Shown: in pieces, positions 35,118-43,237 of the stretch
Layout of the letters: every line of letters begins with the position of its first letter
Position numbering within the stretch: position 1 is the first letter of the stretch
DNA from: Streptomyces sp. GESEQ-35
GTDB lineage: Bacteria > Actinomycetota > Actinomycetes > Streptomycetales > Streptomycetaceae
Direction: 5' to 3'
Length of the DNA stretch: 64,000 nucleotides
Assembly: GCF_017948485.1 (NCBI RefSeq)
Contig: NZ_JAFFSX010000025.1
Span: 62,001-126,000, forward strand
The notes under the pieces: generated by a model
Told to the model about the DNA's origin: nothing
Seen by the model: only the letters and a program-made list of their open reading frames with translations
The model's database searches: none
Program-made: the position numbers and the translations under genes

Positions 35118-36227
35118 ATGAGTGCCCTCGCGTTCTCCGTGCTGCTGTCGCTCGTCTCCGCCGTCGCGTACGCGGGCGGGGCGATCGTACAGGAGCGCGT
35201 CGCGGACTCCTCCCCCGACCAGCAGTACGCGCCGCTGCGCCGGCCGAGCTGGTGGGCGGCGGTGGCGCTGAACGGTCTCGGCGGTGTGCTGCACGTGGTG
35301 GCTCTGGCGTTCGGTCCGCTGAGCGTGGTCCAGCCCTTGGGCGCGCTGACCATCGTGTTCGCGCTGCCGATGGCCGCGCTGTTCGTGGGCCGCAAGGCCG
35401 GGGCGACCGCCTGGCGGGGCGCGATCATGGCGACCGTCGGACTCGCGGGTCTTCTCTCTCTGGTCGGCACGGCCGACACACAGTCTCTGGACTCGACCCA
35501 GCGGGTGGGCGTGGCCCTGGTCACCGCGGGTGCGGTCGTGGCGCTGATGATCGCGGGCCGGGCCGCGCACCGGCACCCGGCGGTGCGCAGCGTGCTGCTC
35601 GCCACGGCGTCCGGCATAGCGTTCGGTATGTCCTCGGTGTTCACCAAGACGGTCGCGGTCGACTGGAGCGGCGGCGTCTCGGCGGCGGATCTGCCGTCCC
35701 TGGCCACGATCGGTGTCTTCGCCACGGCCGGACTGATGCTCTCCCAGGCCTCCTACCGCGGCGCCGGACTCGCGGCCCCGCTGGCCACGCTGACGGTCGT
35801 GAACCCGGTGCTGGCGGCCGCGATCGGCATCACGATGTTCGGCGAGACCTTCCGCTACGGCACCACGGGCACCGTGCTCGCCCTGAGCTGCGGCGTCGTG
35901 GCGGCGGGCGGGCTGATACTGCTGACGACCGAGCGGATCGGGCGTACGCAGCCGGCAGCTGAGCCCGCGGCGGAGCCGGCGCCTGTGGAGGAGCTCCTCG
36001 CACAGCACTCGGGCGAGTCGCCCGACGTCGTCAAGAAGCTCCTCAAGCAGCCCGCTGCGGAACTTCCGTCGGAGACCCTGGTCCCGTCCCAGGCGCCGAC
36101 GCCTGACGTCGAGGAGGAGGAACCGGCGCACGTCGTGAGTCCCCCGCTGCTGTACGGGCCTTTCTACGGCGGCCCGTACGTCCCGATGCCAGTCCTGGAC
36201 CGGCACCGCATGCGGATCAAATCCTGA
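35118..36227 (+). CDS. EamA/DMT-type multi-pass membrane protein with Pro/Glu-rich tail
   Basis: This 369-residue protein has about nine or ten membrane segments, beginning MSALAFSVLLSLVSAVAYAGG, arranged as two related halves typical of drug/metabolite transporters (magnesium-transporter NIPA-like). Residues after ~270 are soluble: AAEPAAEPAPVEELL, then acidic and proline-rich, ending with PMPVLDRHRMRIKS. The function is unknown. The ATG follows AGAGGAG. It is convergent with the M23 gene and overlaps it by 11 bases. Confidence 0.85.
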   Translation: MSALAFSVLLSLVSAVAYAGGAIVQERVADSSPDQQYAPLRRPSWWAAVALNGLGGVLHVVALAFGPLSVVQPLGALTIVFALPMAALFVGRKAGATAWRGAIMATVGLAGLLSLVGTADTQSLDSTQRVGVALVTAGAVVALMIAGRAAHRHPAVRSVLLATASGIAFGMSSVFTKTVAVDWSGGVSAADLPSLATIGVFATAGLMLSQASYRGAGLAAPLATLTVVNPVLAAAIGITMFGETFRYGTTGTVLALSCGVVAAGGLILLTTERIGRTQPAAEPAAEPAPVEELLAQHSGESPDVVKKLLKQPAAELPSETLVPSQAPTPDVEEEEPAHVVSPPLLYGPFYGGPYVPMPVLDRHRMRIKS

Positions 36228-37353
36228 CGCCACCGGCCCGGAGGTACGCCACCGGGTCGATGTCCGAACCGAAGCCGGGCCCGGTCCGCACCTCGAAGTG
36301 CAGATGCGGGCCCGTGCTGTTGCCGGTGGACCCGGAGCGGCCGATGCGCTGCCCGACACCCACGGACTGCCCACTCTTCACGGAGATCGCCGAGAGATGC
36401 GCGTACTGGGTGTAGCGGCCGTCGTCGTGCCGGATCACCACCTGGTAGCCGAAGGACCCTTCCCAGCCGGCGTTGACGACCCGCCCCTGAGCGACGGCCT
36501 TCACAGAGGTCCCCGTGGCGACGGCGAAGTCGACGCCCGTGTGGTAGCCCTTCGACCAGGCTGAGCCCGCCTTGTGGTACGGCGTGCCGGTCCCGGCGTT
36601 CACGGGCGCGACAAAGCCGCTCTTGCGCGTCTCCGTCTTGGGGGCGCTGTCCGAAACGGGCTGCTTCTTGGGTGCCGGCTCGGTCGTCGTACTCGTCGTC
36701 GTGACCGGCTTGCCGCGCAGACTCAGCCGCTGGCCGGGCAGGATCAGGTCGGGGTCCGCTCCGACGGTCTTGCGGTTGGCGGCGTAGAGCCCCCGCCAGC
36801 CGCCCCGTACGTCCTGCTTCTCGGCGATCCCGGAGAGGCTGTCGCCCCTGACGACGGTGTACATCTCGGCGGTGCCCGCCCGGGACTGGGGCGTGGTCTG
36901 CGGCTGGACGTCGGCCACGGAGCTCTTGGCGGTGCGCGGGGCCGTGCCACCCGGCTGGATGTCGGGTGTGTCGCCGCCCCGGGTCAGCCCGGCCTGGACC
37001 GAGCACACCGGCCAGGCGCCGGGGCCCTGTCCGTCCAGCACCTTCTCGGCTACGGCGATCTGCTGGTCCTTGGTGGCCAGATCCGCGCGCGGCGCGTACC
37101 GGGTGCCGCCGAAGGCCTCCCAGGTCGACTGGGCGAACTGGAGGCCGCCGTAGTAGCCGTTGCCGGTGTTGATGTTCCAGTTGTTGGTCGACTCACAGGC
37201 GGCGACCTTGTTCCAGGTGTCCACGTCCGCGGCGTGAGCGGCACCGGTGCCGATGAACGGCAGCGCCATTCCGGCGCCGCCCGCAGTGACGGTGAGTGAG
37301 GCGCGGTTGATCCTGTTCGGCTGATACCGGCGGTGCCGGCCGCGTACGGCCAT
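36217..37353 (-). CDS. Secreted cell-wall hydrolase: transglycosylase (Rpf-like), LysM and M23 domains
   Basis: This 378-residue exported protein has three modules. After a signal peptide, an Rpf/transglycosylase domain (about residues 43-115) includes WNKVAACESTNNWNINTGNG and YYGGLQFAQSTWEAFGG with its catalytic Glu. A LysM follows (TVVRGDSLSGIAEKQD, near 165-215). A C-terminal M23 zinc peptidase has HTGVDF (near 271) and HLHFEV (near 350). It should cut both glycan strands and peptide cross-links. Start ATG at 37353 lies after GAGGGGG. It is divergent from gnd across about 290 bases, in which I found no c-di-AMP riboswitch signature. Confidence 0.93.
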   Translation of the reverse strand: MAVRGRHRRYQPNRINRASLTVTAGGAGMALPFIGTGAAHAADVDTWNKVAACESTNNWNINTGNGYYGGLQFAQSTWEAFGGTRYAPRADLATKDQQIAVAEKVLDGQGPGAWPVCSVQAGLTRGGDTPDIQPGGTAPRTAKSSVADVQPQTTPQSRAGTAEMYTVVRGDSLSGIAEKQDVRGGWRGLYAANRKTVGADPDLILPGQRLSLRGKPVTTTSTTTEPAPKKQPVSDSAPKTETRKSGFVAPVNAGTGTPYHKAGSAWSKGYHTGVDFAVATGTSVKAVAQGRVVNAGWEGSFGYQVVIRHDDGRYTQYAHLSAISVKSGQSVGVGQRIGRSGSTGNSTGPHLHFEVRTGPGFGSDIDPVAYLRAGGVRI

Positions 37354-37646
37354 GAAAGTGCCCCCTCGACATGCGTCGGAGGGCCAAAAGTAAGCGCCGC
37401 GAACAGGCCATGACAAGACGGCAATCAGCCGCATGGTCACACCAAGTGGCGAGGAATCGGCGGGCGTTGGCGGGACGCCCGGGACGGCTGAGTGCGGCGA
37501 GGCCTTCCATGCGTATGTGCCTGCGCGACATCGGGTCACCCGGATGTGCGGTCGGCGTACCGGCACGTCAGGATGGACGATGGGGCAATACTGGCGGGCA
37601 TGCAGGACCGGCACCGCTGATACCGAGGTCACTAGGAGCCAACGCA
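37354..37646. other. Intergenic region between the wall hydrolase and gnd
   Basis: No gene is convincing. Both promoters should lie here. The base before gnd carries AGGAG at good spacing. I looked for the conserved blocks of the ydaO (c-di-AMP) riboswitch, which often precedes Rpf-type genes, and did not see them. Confidence 0.35.
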
Positions 37647-39086
37647 ATGAGCAATTCAGCCCAGATCGGCGTCACGGGTCTCGCGGTCATGGGCCGCAAC
37701 CTCGCCCGCAACTTCGCGCGCAACGGCTACACGGTCGCGGTGCACAACCGGACGGCGGCACGCATGCACGCCCTGGTCGAGGAGTTCGGGAGCGAGGGCG
37801 ACTTCGTCGCGGCCGAGACCGCGAAGGAGTTCGTGGCGGCGCTGGAGCGGCCCCGGCGCCTGGTCATCATGGTGAAGGCCGGTGACCCGACGGACGCGGT
37901 GATCCAGGAGTTCGCCCCGCTGCTCGAGCCCGGCGACATGATCATCGACGGCGGCAACGCGCACTTCGCCGACACCCGGCGTCGTGAGCGCGATCTGCGT
38001 GAGCAGGGCATCCACTTCGTCGGCATGGGCGTCTCGGGTGGCGAGGAGGGTGCGCTGCACGGTCCGAGCATCATGCCGGGCGGCCCGAAGGAGTCGTACG
38101 ACTCGCTGGGCCCGATGCTGGAGAAGATCTCCGCGAAGGCCGCTGACGGTGCACCCTGTGTGACGCATGTCGGTCCCGACGGCGCCGGGCACTTCGTGAA
38201 GATGGTGCACAACGGCATCGAGTACGCCGACATGCAGCTGATCGGCGAGGCGTACCAGCTGCTGCGCGATGTCGCCGGGTACGAGCCCGCGCAGATCGCG
38301 GAGATCTTCCGTACCTGGAACACCGGACGGCTGGACTCGTACCTGATCGAGATCACGGCCGAGGTGCTGTCGCACGTGGACGCGGCGACCGGTAAGCCGT
38401 TCGTGGACGTGGTGGTGGACCAGGCCGAGCAGAAGGGCACGGGCCGGTGGACGGTCCAGATCGCCCTGGACCTCGGAGTCCCGGTCTCGGGCATCGCGGA
38501 GGCGGTCTTCGCCCGCTCGCTGTCCGGGCACGCGGCGCTCCGCGAGGCGTCGCGGGAGCTGGCCGGGCCGAAGGCCACCCCGCTGAGTGAGTCCGAGGCC
38601 GGCGCCTTCGCCGACCAGGTCGAGCAGGCGCTGTACGCCTCCAAGATCGTCTCCTACACCCAGGGCTTCCACGAGATCGCCGCGGGCAGCGAGGAGTACG
38701 ACTGGGACATCGACCTGGGTGCGGTGTCCGCGATCTGGCGCGGCGGCTGCATCATCCGTGCCGCCTTCCTGGACCGCATCCGCGCCGCGTACGACACGCG
38801 GGCGGACCTGCCGAGCCTGCTCTCCGACGACACGTTCGCCCGTGAGATCGCCGACGCGCAGGACGACTGGCGCGAGGTGGTCATCGCGGCGACCCGCCAG
38901 GGCGTGCCCACTCCCGGCTTCTCCGCGGCGCTGGCGTACTACGACGGTCTGCGGGCCGAGCGGTTGCCTGCGGCGCTTACGCAGGGGCAGCGGGACTTCT
39001 TTGGGGCGCACACGTATCGCAGGGTGGACCGGGAGGGGTCGTTCCACACGCTGTGGGGCGGGGACCAGTCCGAAGTTTCCGCCTAG
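37647..39086 (+). CDS. gnd: 6-phosphogluconate dehydrogenase (decarboxylating)
   Basis: This 479-residue enzyme oxidises 6-phosphogluconate to ribulose-5-phosphate with NADP in the pentose phosphate pathway. The N-terminal Rossmann motif is GVTGLAVMGRNLARNFA with NADP-selective VAVHNRT. The catalytic Lys is in HFVKMVHNGIEYADMQL, and the C-terminal tail HTYRRVDREGSFHTLWGG is typical. The length is full for the long dimeric form. The ATG follows AGGAG. A truncated paralogue of its first ~65 residues occurs at 47938. Confidence 0.97.
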   Translation: MSNSAQIGVTGLAVMGRNLARNFARNGYTVAVHNRTAARMHALVEEFGSEGDFVAAETAKEFVAALERPRRLVIMVKAGDPTDAVIQEFAPLLEPGDMIIDGGNAHFADTRRRERDLREQGIHFVGMGVSGGEEGALHGPSIMPGGPKESYDSLGPMLEKISAKAADGAPCVTHVGPDGAGHFVKMVHNGIEYADMQLIGEAYQLLRDVAGYEPAQIAEIFRTWNTGRLDSYLIEITAEVLSHVDAATGKPFVDVVVDQAEQKGTGRWTVQIALDLGVPVSGIAEAVFARSLSGHAALREASRELAGPKATPLSESEAGAFADQVEQALYASKIVSYTQGFHEIAAGSEEYDWDIDLGAVSAIWRGGCIIRAAFLDRIRAAYDTRADLPSLLSDDTFAREIADAQDDWREVVIAATRQGVPTPGFSAALAYYDGLRAERLPAALTQGQRDFFGAHTYRRVDREGSFHTLWGGDQSEVSA

Positions 39087-39149
39087 TAGCTCGGTTCGTT
39101 CGGTCGTATTGCGGGTGCGGCCTTGTGGGGGCTGGTCACGCAGTTCCCC

Positions 39150-39199
39150 GCGCCCCTTACGGGGCGCTGCGGTGGGCGGCGCTTTTGCGTCGCCCACCG
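39150..39199 (+). terminator. Double-hairpin terminator after gnd with intergenic motif
   Basis: Two hairpins follow the gnd stop by 64 bases. GCGCCCC-TTAC-GGGGCGC (39150-39167) is a 7-base stem. A second, CGGTGGGCG pairing with CGCCCACCG (39170-39199), has a loop containing TTTT. The first hairpin's core is the motif shared with the gap after the LacI gene. Confidence 0.68.
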
Positions 39200-39214
39200 G
39201 CATTCGTCCTCAGC

Positions 39215-39406
39215 TCAGGTGAGGGGTGGGCCCGGCTCCGGGTTCGGTACGGGTTCCGGGCCCGGTGGGATCGGGGACGGGTCCGGGTGGGGGTGGGGGG
39301 CCGGCGGTGGGCTCGGGAGTGGTGGCTCGGGGTGTACGGGGTCCGGGCCGGGCGTTGGGCCCGGGGTCGGTCCTGGTGGGACGGGGTCGGGGTGCGGGTT
39401 GGTCAT
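39215..39406 (-). CDS. Small proline-rich protein (63 residues)
   Basis: The protein starts at ATG 39406 after a GGAGG site and is almost entirely Pro-Gly, Pro-Asp and Pro-His repeats: PGPTPGPTPGPDPVHPEP, then SPPPAPHPHPDPSP. It has no signal peptide or membrane span. Streptomyces genomes hold similar short Pro-rich proteins, but no function is assignable. The strong ribosome site supports translation; the compositional bias of the region makes it less certain. Confidence 0.5.
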   Translation of the reverse strand: MTNPHPDPVPPGPTPGPTPGPDPVHPEPPLPSPPPAPHPHPDPSPIPPGPEPVPNPEPGPPLT

Positions 39407-39478
39407 GAGGTCCTCCGGCCAGTGGTGAAACGTCGGCTCTGGACTACTCCCCCGCGTACCCGGGGCCCGTTCGGCCAC

Positions 39479-40120
39479 TCACCCGGGTGGGCCCGCCGCC
39501 CTTGCCCCCGCAGCAAGGCCCTGCCGGGGGCTGGACAGCACCGGGACCGGTGTCGTCGTGAGCTGCCGGGCCGGGGCCATCGAAGGCTGGGCGAGGACGA
39601 TCGCGTCGGCGTCGGTGACCTCGTCGGCCGCGGCGGCGACGAGCCGCGCGTATCCCTCCAGGTCGCCCGCTTCGAAGCGCGGCCAGGCGCCCGCCACGAG
39701 ACGGGCCCGTACGTCGACGGGGCGCCCGGCGCGGCGGGCCTCCTCCTCGATCAGCGACGCGGTTGGTCCGAACGTGCTCTCCACCGTCCCGAGCACGACG
39801 ACCCTGGACCCCGCGGCCACGGCGGCGGCCGCCATCGGACGGTCACCGCGCAGCACCGGCACCCCGATCCCGACGGCGGCCTCCTCCGCGACGCCGCCGA
39901 GGGTCGAGCACGTGCACAGCACGGCCCGCGCACCGTCGGCGACCGCCCGCTCCAGGACGGCACGCACGTCGTCCGTCACCGCCTCGGGGCCCTTCTCCCG
40001 GGCCCGGTCGAGCAGCGACTCGTCGACGAAGTGCCGTAGTTCCAGGCCCCGGTGGTTCTCGTCGCGCAGGGCGTCGAAGACGGGGATGTGGACGGGTGAG
40101 GTGTGCAGAAGTGCGAGCAC
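39479..40120 (-). CDS. Asp/Glu/hydantoin racemase-like protein
   Basis: This 213-residue protein has the two-cysteine-type racemase/arylmalonate decarboxylase fold: the first active-site segment ALLHTSPVHIPVFDAL is at the N-terminus, and VLCTCSTLGGVAEEA holds a Cys. A second catalytic Cys is not obvious (DAIVLAQPSMAP), so activity may differ. The start is GTG. It follows the GNAT gene by 19 bases, making a two-gene unit. The substrate is unknown. Confidence 0.75.
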   Translation of the reverse strand: MLALLHTSPVHIPVFDALRDENHRGLELRHFVDESLLDRAREKGPEAVTDDVRAVLERAVADGARAVLCTCSTLGGVAEEAAVGIGVPVLRGDRPMAAAAVAAGSRVVVLGTVESTFGPTASLIEEEARRAGRPVDVRARLVAGAWPRFEAGDLEGYARLVAAAADEVTDADAIVLAQPSMAPARQLTTTPVPVLSSPRQGLAAGARAAGPPG

Positions 40121-40139
40121 GGTCCGAGGGATCCCTTCT

Positions 40140-40484
40140 TCAGAACCGGCCGGGATGGGCCCTGAGCCACTCCATCGCCGCCGTCGACAACTCCGGGTCG
40201 GCCGCCGGAGCCTCGGCGGGGTGGCGCTCCGCCCACTTCACGACGTACGGGCAGAGCGGGGCGACGGCGATGCCCTCGCGCTCGGCGATGGCGTACAGCT
40301 CGCGCGCCAGCGAGCCCGCGATGCCCTTCCCCTCGTGCGCGGGTTCCACGATGGTGTGCACGGGGACGAGGGCGCGCCCCGGGGCTTCGAGGACGAAGTA
40401 CTCGATGTGGCCGACGACTTCGCCGTCCCCGAGGGCCTCAAGGCGCCCCGCTGCCCGGTCGTCGCGGATCTCGATCTCACTCAT
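40140..40484 (-). CDS. GNAT-type N-acetyltransferase, short YidJ/Gcn5-related form
   Basis: This 114-residue protein matches the short acetyltransferase family with HTIVEPAHEGKGIAGSLARE as acetyl-CoA binding site and PLCPYVVKWAERHPA. ATG 40484 follows AGGAG by seven bases; an in-frame GTG two codons earlier is less likely. It is the first gene of a unit with the racemase-like protein and lies downstream of panD on the same strand. Confidence 0.85.
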   Translation of the reverse strand: MSEIEIRDDRAAGRLEALGDGEVVGHIEYFVLEAPGRALVPVHTIVEPAHEGKGIAGSLARELYAIAEREGIAVAPLCPYVVKWAERHPAEAPAADPELSTAAMEWLRAHPGRF

Positions 40485-40522
40485 GAGCACGCTCCTGGTC
40501 CGAAGGGGTCACACCGACGAGG

Positions 40523-40942
40523 TCAGGCCGACACGGCCTGCGGGCTGCGCTCCTGGTCGGAGCCCGGCACCGGTGCGGACGGGTCGGCGCCGAGGGCCAC
40601 GATCCCGTTGTCGCGGTCCACGTGCACCACCCGCGGCCGAAGCGCCCGCGCCTCGGCGTCGGAGACCTGAGCGTAACTGATGATGATCACCAGGTCACCG
40701 GGGTGTACGAGGTGTGCGGCGGCCCCGTTGATACCGACGACGCCGGAGCCGCGCTCCCCCTCGATGACGTACGTCTCCAGCCGGGCGCCGTTGGTGATGT
40801 CGACGATGTGGACCAGCTCGCCGGGCAACAGGTCGGCGGCGTCGAGCAGATCGGCGTCGATGGTCACCGATCCCACGTAGTGCAGGTCGGCCTGGGTGAC
40901 GGTGGCGCGGTGGATCTTGGACTTGAACATGGTACGCAGCAT
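40523..40942 (-). CDS. panD: Aspartate 1-decarboxylase proenzyme
   Basis: This 139-residue proenzyme converts L-aspartate to beta-alanine for pantothenate and CoA synthesis. It starts MLRTMFKSKIHRATVTQADL and has the self-cleavage site Gly24-Ser25 in HYVGSVTID, which produces the pyruvoyl group. The Tyr in LETYVIEGERGSG and the family motif NGAAAHLVHPGD are present. The ATG at 40942 follows GGAG. It is the first gene of the panD-GNAT-racemase strand. Confidence 0.97.
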   Translation of the reverse strand: MLRTMFKSKIHRATVTQADLHYVGSVTIDADLLDAADLLPGELVHIVDITNGARLETYVIEGERGSGVVGINGAAAHLVHPGDLVIIISYAQVSDAEARALRPRVVHVDRDNGIVALGADPSAPVPGSDQERSPQAVSA

Positions 40943-41285
40943 CGAGACACTCCGAAAGGTAGGCTCCCTGCCTGCGTTTTTGCAGGTCAAGGGCTATTTC
41001 CTTAGCGTACAACGTGTCGCATCTTCGGGCATGGTTCCCCAGGTTTTCAGGACTCATGCTGACCATTTGCTGACTTTCCTGATGCACCGTCAGGTCAGCC
41101 GTTACGGCTGGGAGTGACTGAGTCGTGCCCGTGCGTCTCAGAGGCACGCCAGGCATGTCACCGCTTCGCAACTGATCTTCCCCTGAGCGCACCAGGTCGG
41201 GCAGGCTCAAGATCGACCAAGCGCACCAGCGTGGCCGGCTGATCGCTGACCACCCATTCGTACAGCCGTGAGGGGAACCCACACC
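40943..41285. other. Intergenic region between divergent panD and the lipoprotein gene
   Basis: No gene is visible. The region is richer in A/T than average (for example tttgctgactttcctgatgc) and should hold both promoters. No clear palindrome stands out. Confidence 0.35.
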
Positions 41286-42110
41286 ATGCTTCGCAGCCAC
41301 CGCCGCAAGGCCGTCCTCGCCACCGCCGCTCTGATGGCCACGACCGCTCTGCTCACGTCCTGCCAGGGGGACTCGGACGGGGACAAGAAGTCGAGTGGCT
41401 CCGGGTCGTCGACCTCTCAGTCAGACGCGAAGAGCACGTCCGGGGACGGCGGTTCGGGTGGCGCCGAAGCGGACGGCGCCGGGGCGCAGACCGGCAGCGA
41501 CTCGGGCGGCACGTCGGGCGGCCAGAACGGCAAGGGCGACAAGGGCGTGTCCGGCACCTGGTTCGGCACCGTCTCCTACCTGGCGCCCGGCAAGTACACC
41601 GTCTCCGACATGAAGGACACCGAGCAGGCGTTCTTCACCTCCACCGACACCAACATCCAGGGCGCCGGCAAGATCTGTGGCGACGCCGAGGGCCAGGCCG
41701 CCACCCCGTGCAGCGAGAAGCAGCTCGAGGCCGCGGCCAAGAAGGGCGTCTCCGCCACGGTGAAGATCGAGAACGGCACCGCGGTCAGCATCTTCGAGGA
41801 CCACTCCAACACCGGTGGGGGCGACGTCGACCCCGGCACCGGCAAGCCGACGGGCACCCACTCCGGCGAGCTCGGCTACCTGGCCCCGGGCACGTACTCC
41901 CTCCGGGAGATGGACGGCTCGAAGATCAAGTTCCACAGCAACACCGCCACCACCATCAACGGCGACGGCTGGATCTGCGGCGAGCCCGGCGGCCAGCTCG
42001 CGGACTGCACCGAGGGTCAGCTCGAAGCCGCCGCCAAGAAGGGCGGCGTACGGGTCGTCGTCGAGCTCGCCAACGGCGGCGCCGTCACCATCGACGAGGA
42101 GCACAACTGA
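41286..42110 (+). CDS. Secreted lipoprotein with two tandem repeats, unknown function
   Basis: This 274-residue protein has a signal peptide with lipobox LTSC and a long Ser/Gly/Asp linker (about residues 30-85). It then has two related ~75-residue repeats. The first reads TVSYLAPGKYTVSDM, then GAGKICGDAEGQ and EKQLEAAAKKGVSATV; the second reads ELGYLAPGTYSLREM, then GDGWICGEPGGQ and EGQLEAAAKKGGVRVV. Each repeat has two conserved Cys. I do not recognise the family. The start ATG follows GAGGGG. A hairpin lies after the stop. Confidence 0.85.
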   Translation: MLRSHRRKAVLATAALMATTALLTSCQGDSDGDKKSSGSGSSTSQSDAKSTSGDGGSGGAEADGAGAQTGSDSGGTSGGQNGKGDKGVSGTWFGTVSYLAPGKYTVSDMKDTEQAFFTSTDTNIQGAGKICGDAEGQAATPCSEKQLEAAAKKGVSATVKIENGTAVSIFEDHSNTGGGDVDPGTGKPTGTHSGELGYLAPGTYSLREMDGSKIKFHSNTATTINGDGWICGEPGGQLADCTEGQLEAAAKKGGVRVVVELANGGAVTIDEEHN

Positions 42111-42163
42111 GCCGTCCGCCGGCGCGGCTCACCTTGAGCCGCCACTGCCATGAGTCCCGTCTA

Positions 42164-42195
42164 GCGGGCTCGGCCCGAACATGGGCTGAGCCCGC
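42164..42195 (+). terminator. Hairpin terminator after the two-repeat lipoprotein
   Basis: GCGGGCTCGGCCC and GGGCTGAGCCCGC pair over 13 bases with one mismatch and a 6-base loop, about 55 bases after the lipoprotein stop. Confidence 0.62.
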
Positions 42196-42421
42196 CGACG
42201 CGTCCCCGGGCAGTCAGTCCCGCTGAGGTCCAATCCGACATCTGGTCAAACCTCCGCTACGGCTCCACATGGCACCCTCGCTCGCTGACCCATGACTCGA
42301 AGGGGCAACCTTCCTCCGGACGGTGCCCAGAACCTCGAGCTTCTTGAAGGGCAGTTTTCCAGGCCAAGATCGGACGCGCCGTCGCATCCCATCGCCACGC
42401 CGGGAGAGTCCTCGCCCGCGA

Positions 42422-42580
42422 TCACCTCCGCTTGGCCAGGCGGGGCTGGGCACTATCGCACTCCCGCGCCAGGTCGCTGAGCCGCATCGCGTGCTCGTCG
42501 GCCATGGACAGCCGGGCCAGGACCCCGTACTCGAAATTAGAGATTCCCGACGTTCGCTGCAGCTGACGGTAGAGGACTGC
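42422..42580 (-). pseudogene. MarR-family regulator fragment
   Basis: Read on the minus strand, the segment gives VLYRQLQRTSGISNFEYGVL then ARLSMADEHAMRLSDLAREC, which matches the start of the winged helix of MarR proteins. The frame has no start of its own and stops after PRLAKRR, before the recognition helix and wing. Both ends are missing. The right end abuts an aldolase fragment on the opposite strand, pointing to a recombination scar. Confidence 0.6.
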
Positions 42581-42728
42581 AGGGACCGTGGCCTCGGGCA
42601 ACGCCCCCGAGTTGCTGGAGCACCGCGGGTACGACTTCCTCGTCCTCGGGGCCGACACCACCATCCTGCGGCAGGGCGCACACGCGCTCGTGAACAGCGC
42701 ACGTACCGCTGCCCCGGGAGCCGGCCGA
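42573..42728 (+). pseudogene. C-terminal fragment of a HpcH/HpaI-type aldolase
   Basis: The plus-strand frame ending at 42728 reads NAPELLEHRGYDFLVLGAD, then TTILRQGAHALVNSARTA, the usual last ~45 residues of class II HpcH/HpaI aldolases. It has no start, is preceded by an in-frame TAG at 42570, and keeps its ATGA overlap with the next gene. The rest of the enzyme is gone. Confidence 0.6.
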
Positions 42729-43219
42729 TGACCCCCGGGGCCGGCACCATCGCCGGCCCAGCCCTCGCGGCCCTTTTGCACACCGAGCTGTCGATGCTGG
42801 TGACGGCGTTGTGGCACGAGATCGACCACGGTGACGGCTCGGCGGCCGCCGGCTTCTTCACCTCCGACGCCGAGCTGACGTTCTCGCGCCGAACCTTTCG
42901 CGGCACCGACGAGATCAGCGGCGTGTACCGCGACCGCGCCGCACGCGGGCCGAGGGTCTCACGGCACCTGCTGACCAACTTCCTTGTCCTGCGGCACGAG
43001 AGCGGTCATGTCGAGGCCGTGTCCGCCCTCATGCTCTTTGCGCAGGACGGAACGCCTCCTGTGCCGGCGACCGTGCCGGTGCTGATCGCCGACGTGTACG
43101 ACCGCTTCGTCCGGGTCGGCGCGGCGGATGAGCATACGAGCCGCTGGCGGATCGCCTCGCGGCGGATCGAGAACCGCTTTCTGATGCCCGGCGACGTCCT
43201 GGCTGTTCCGACCGAGTAG
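42725..43219 (+). CDS. SnoaL-like (NTF2-fold) protein
   Basis: This 164-residue protein has an NTF2/SnoaL-type pattern: ELSMLVTALWHEIDHGDGSA, AGFFTSDAELTFSRRTFRG, RHLLTNFLVLR and WRIASRRIENRFLMPGDV. Such proteins are often dehydratase/isomerase-like or accessory to aromatic catabolism. Its start overlaps the stop of the aldolase fragment by four bases, showing it once followed an intact aldolase gene. The DUF3500 gene begins 18 bases downstream. Confidence 0.75.
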   Translation, partial: PMTPGAGTIAGPALAALLHTELSMLVTALWHEIDHGDGSAAAGFFTSDAELTFSRRTFRGTDEISGVYRDRAARGPRVSRHLLTNFLVLRHESGHVEAVSALMLFAQDGTPPVPATVPVLIADVYDRFVRVGAADEHTSRWRIASRRIENRFLMPGDVLAVPTE

Positions 43220-43237
43220 AAGTAGAAGGAGACGACG

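Noticed and set aside
35056..35121. 21-codon leader ORF before the EamA-like permease
   Set aside because: Its stop overlaps the permease start, but it has no ribosome site and could arise by chance; kept only as a note.
37354..37646. c-di-AMP (ydaO) riboswitch before the Rpf/M23 gene
   Set aside because: The conserved blocks of that riboswitch are not present on the minus strand here.
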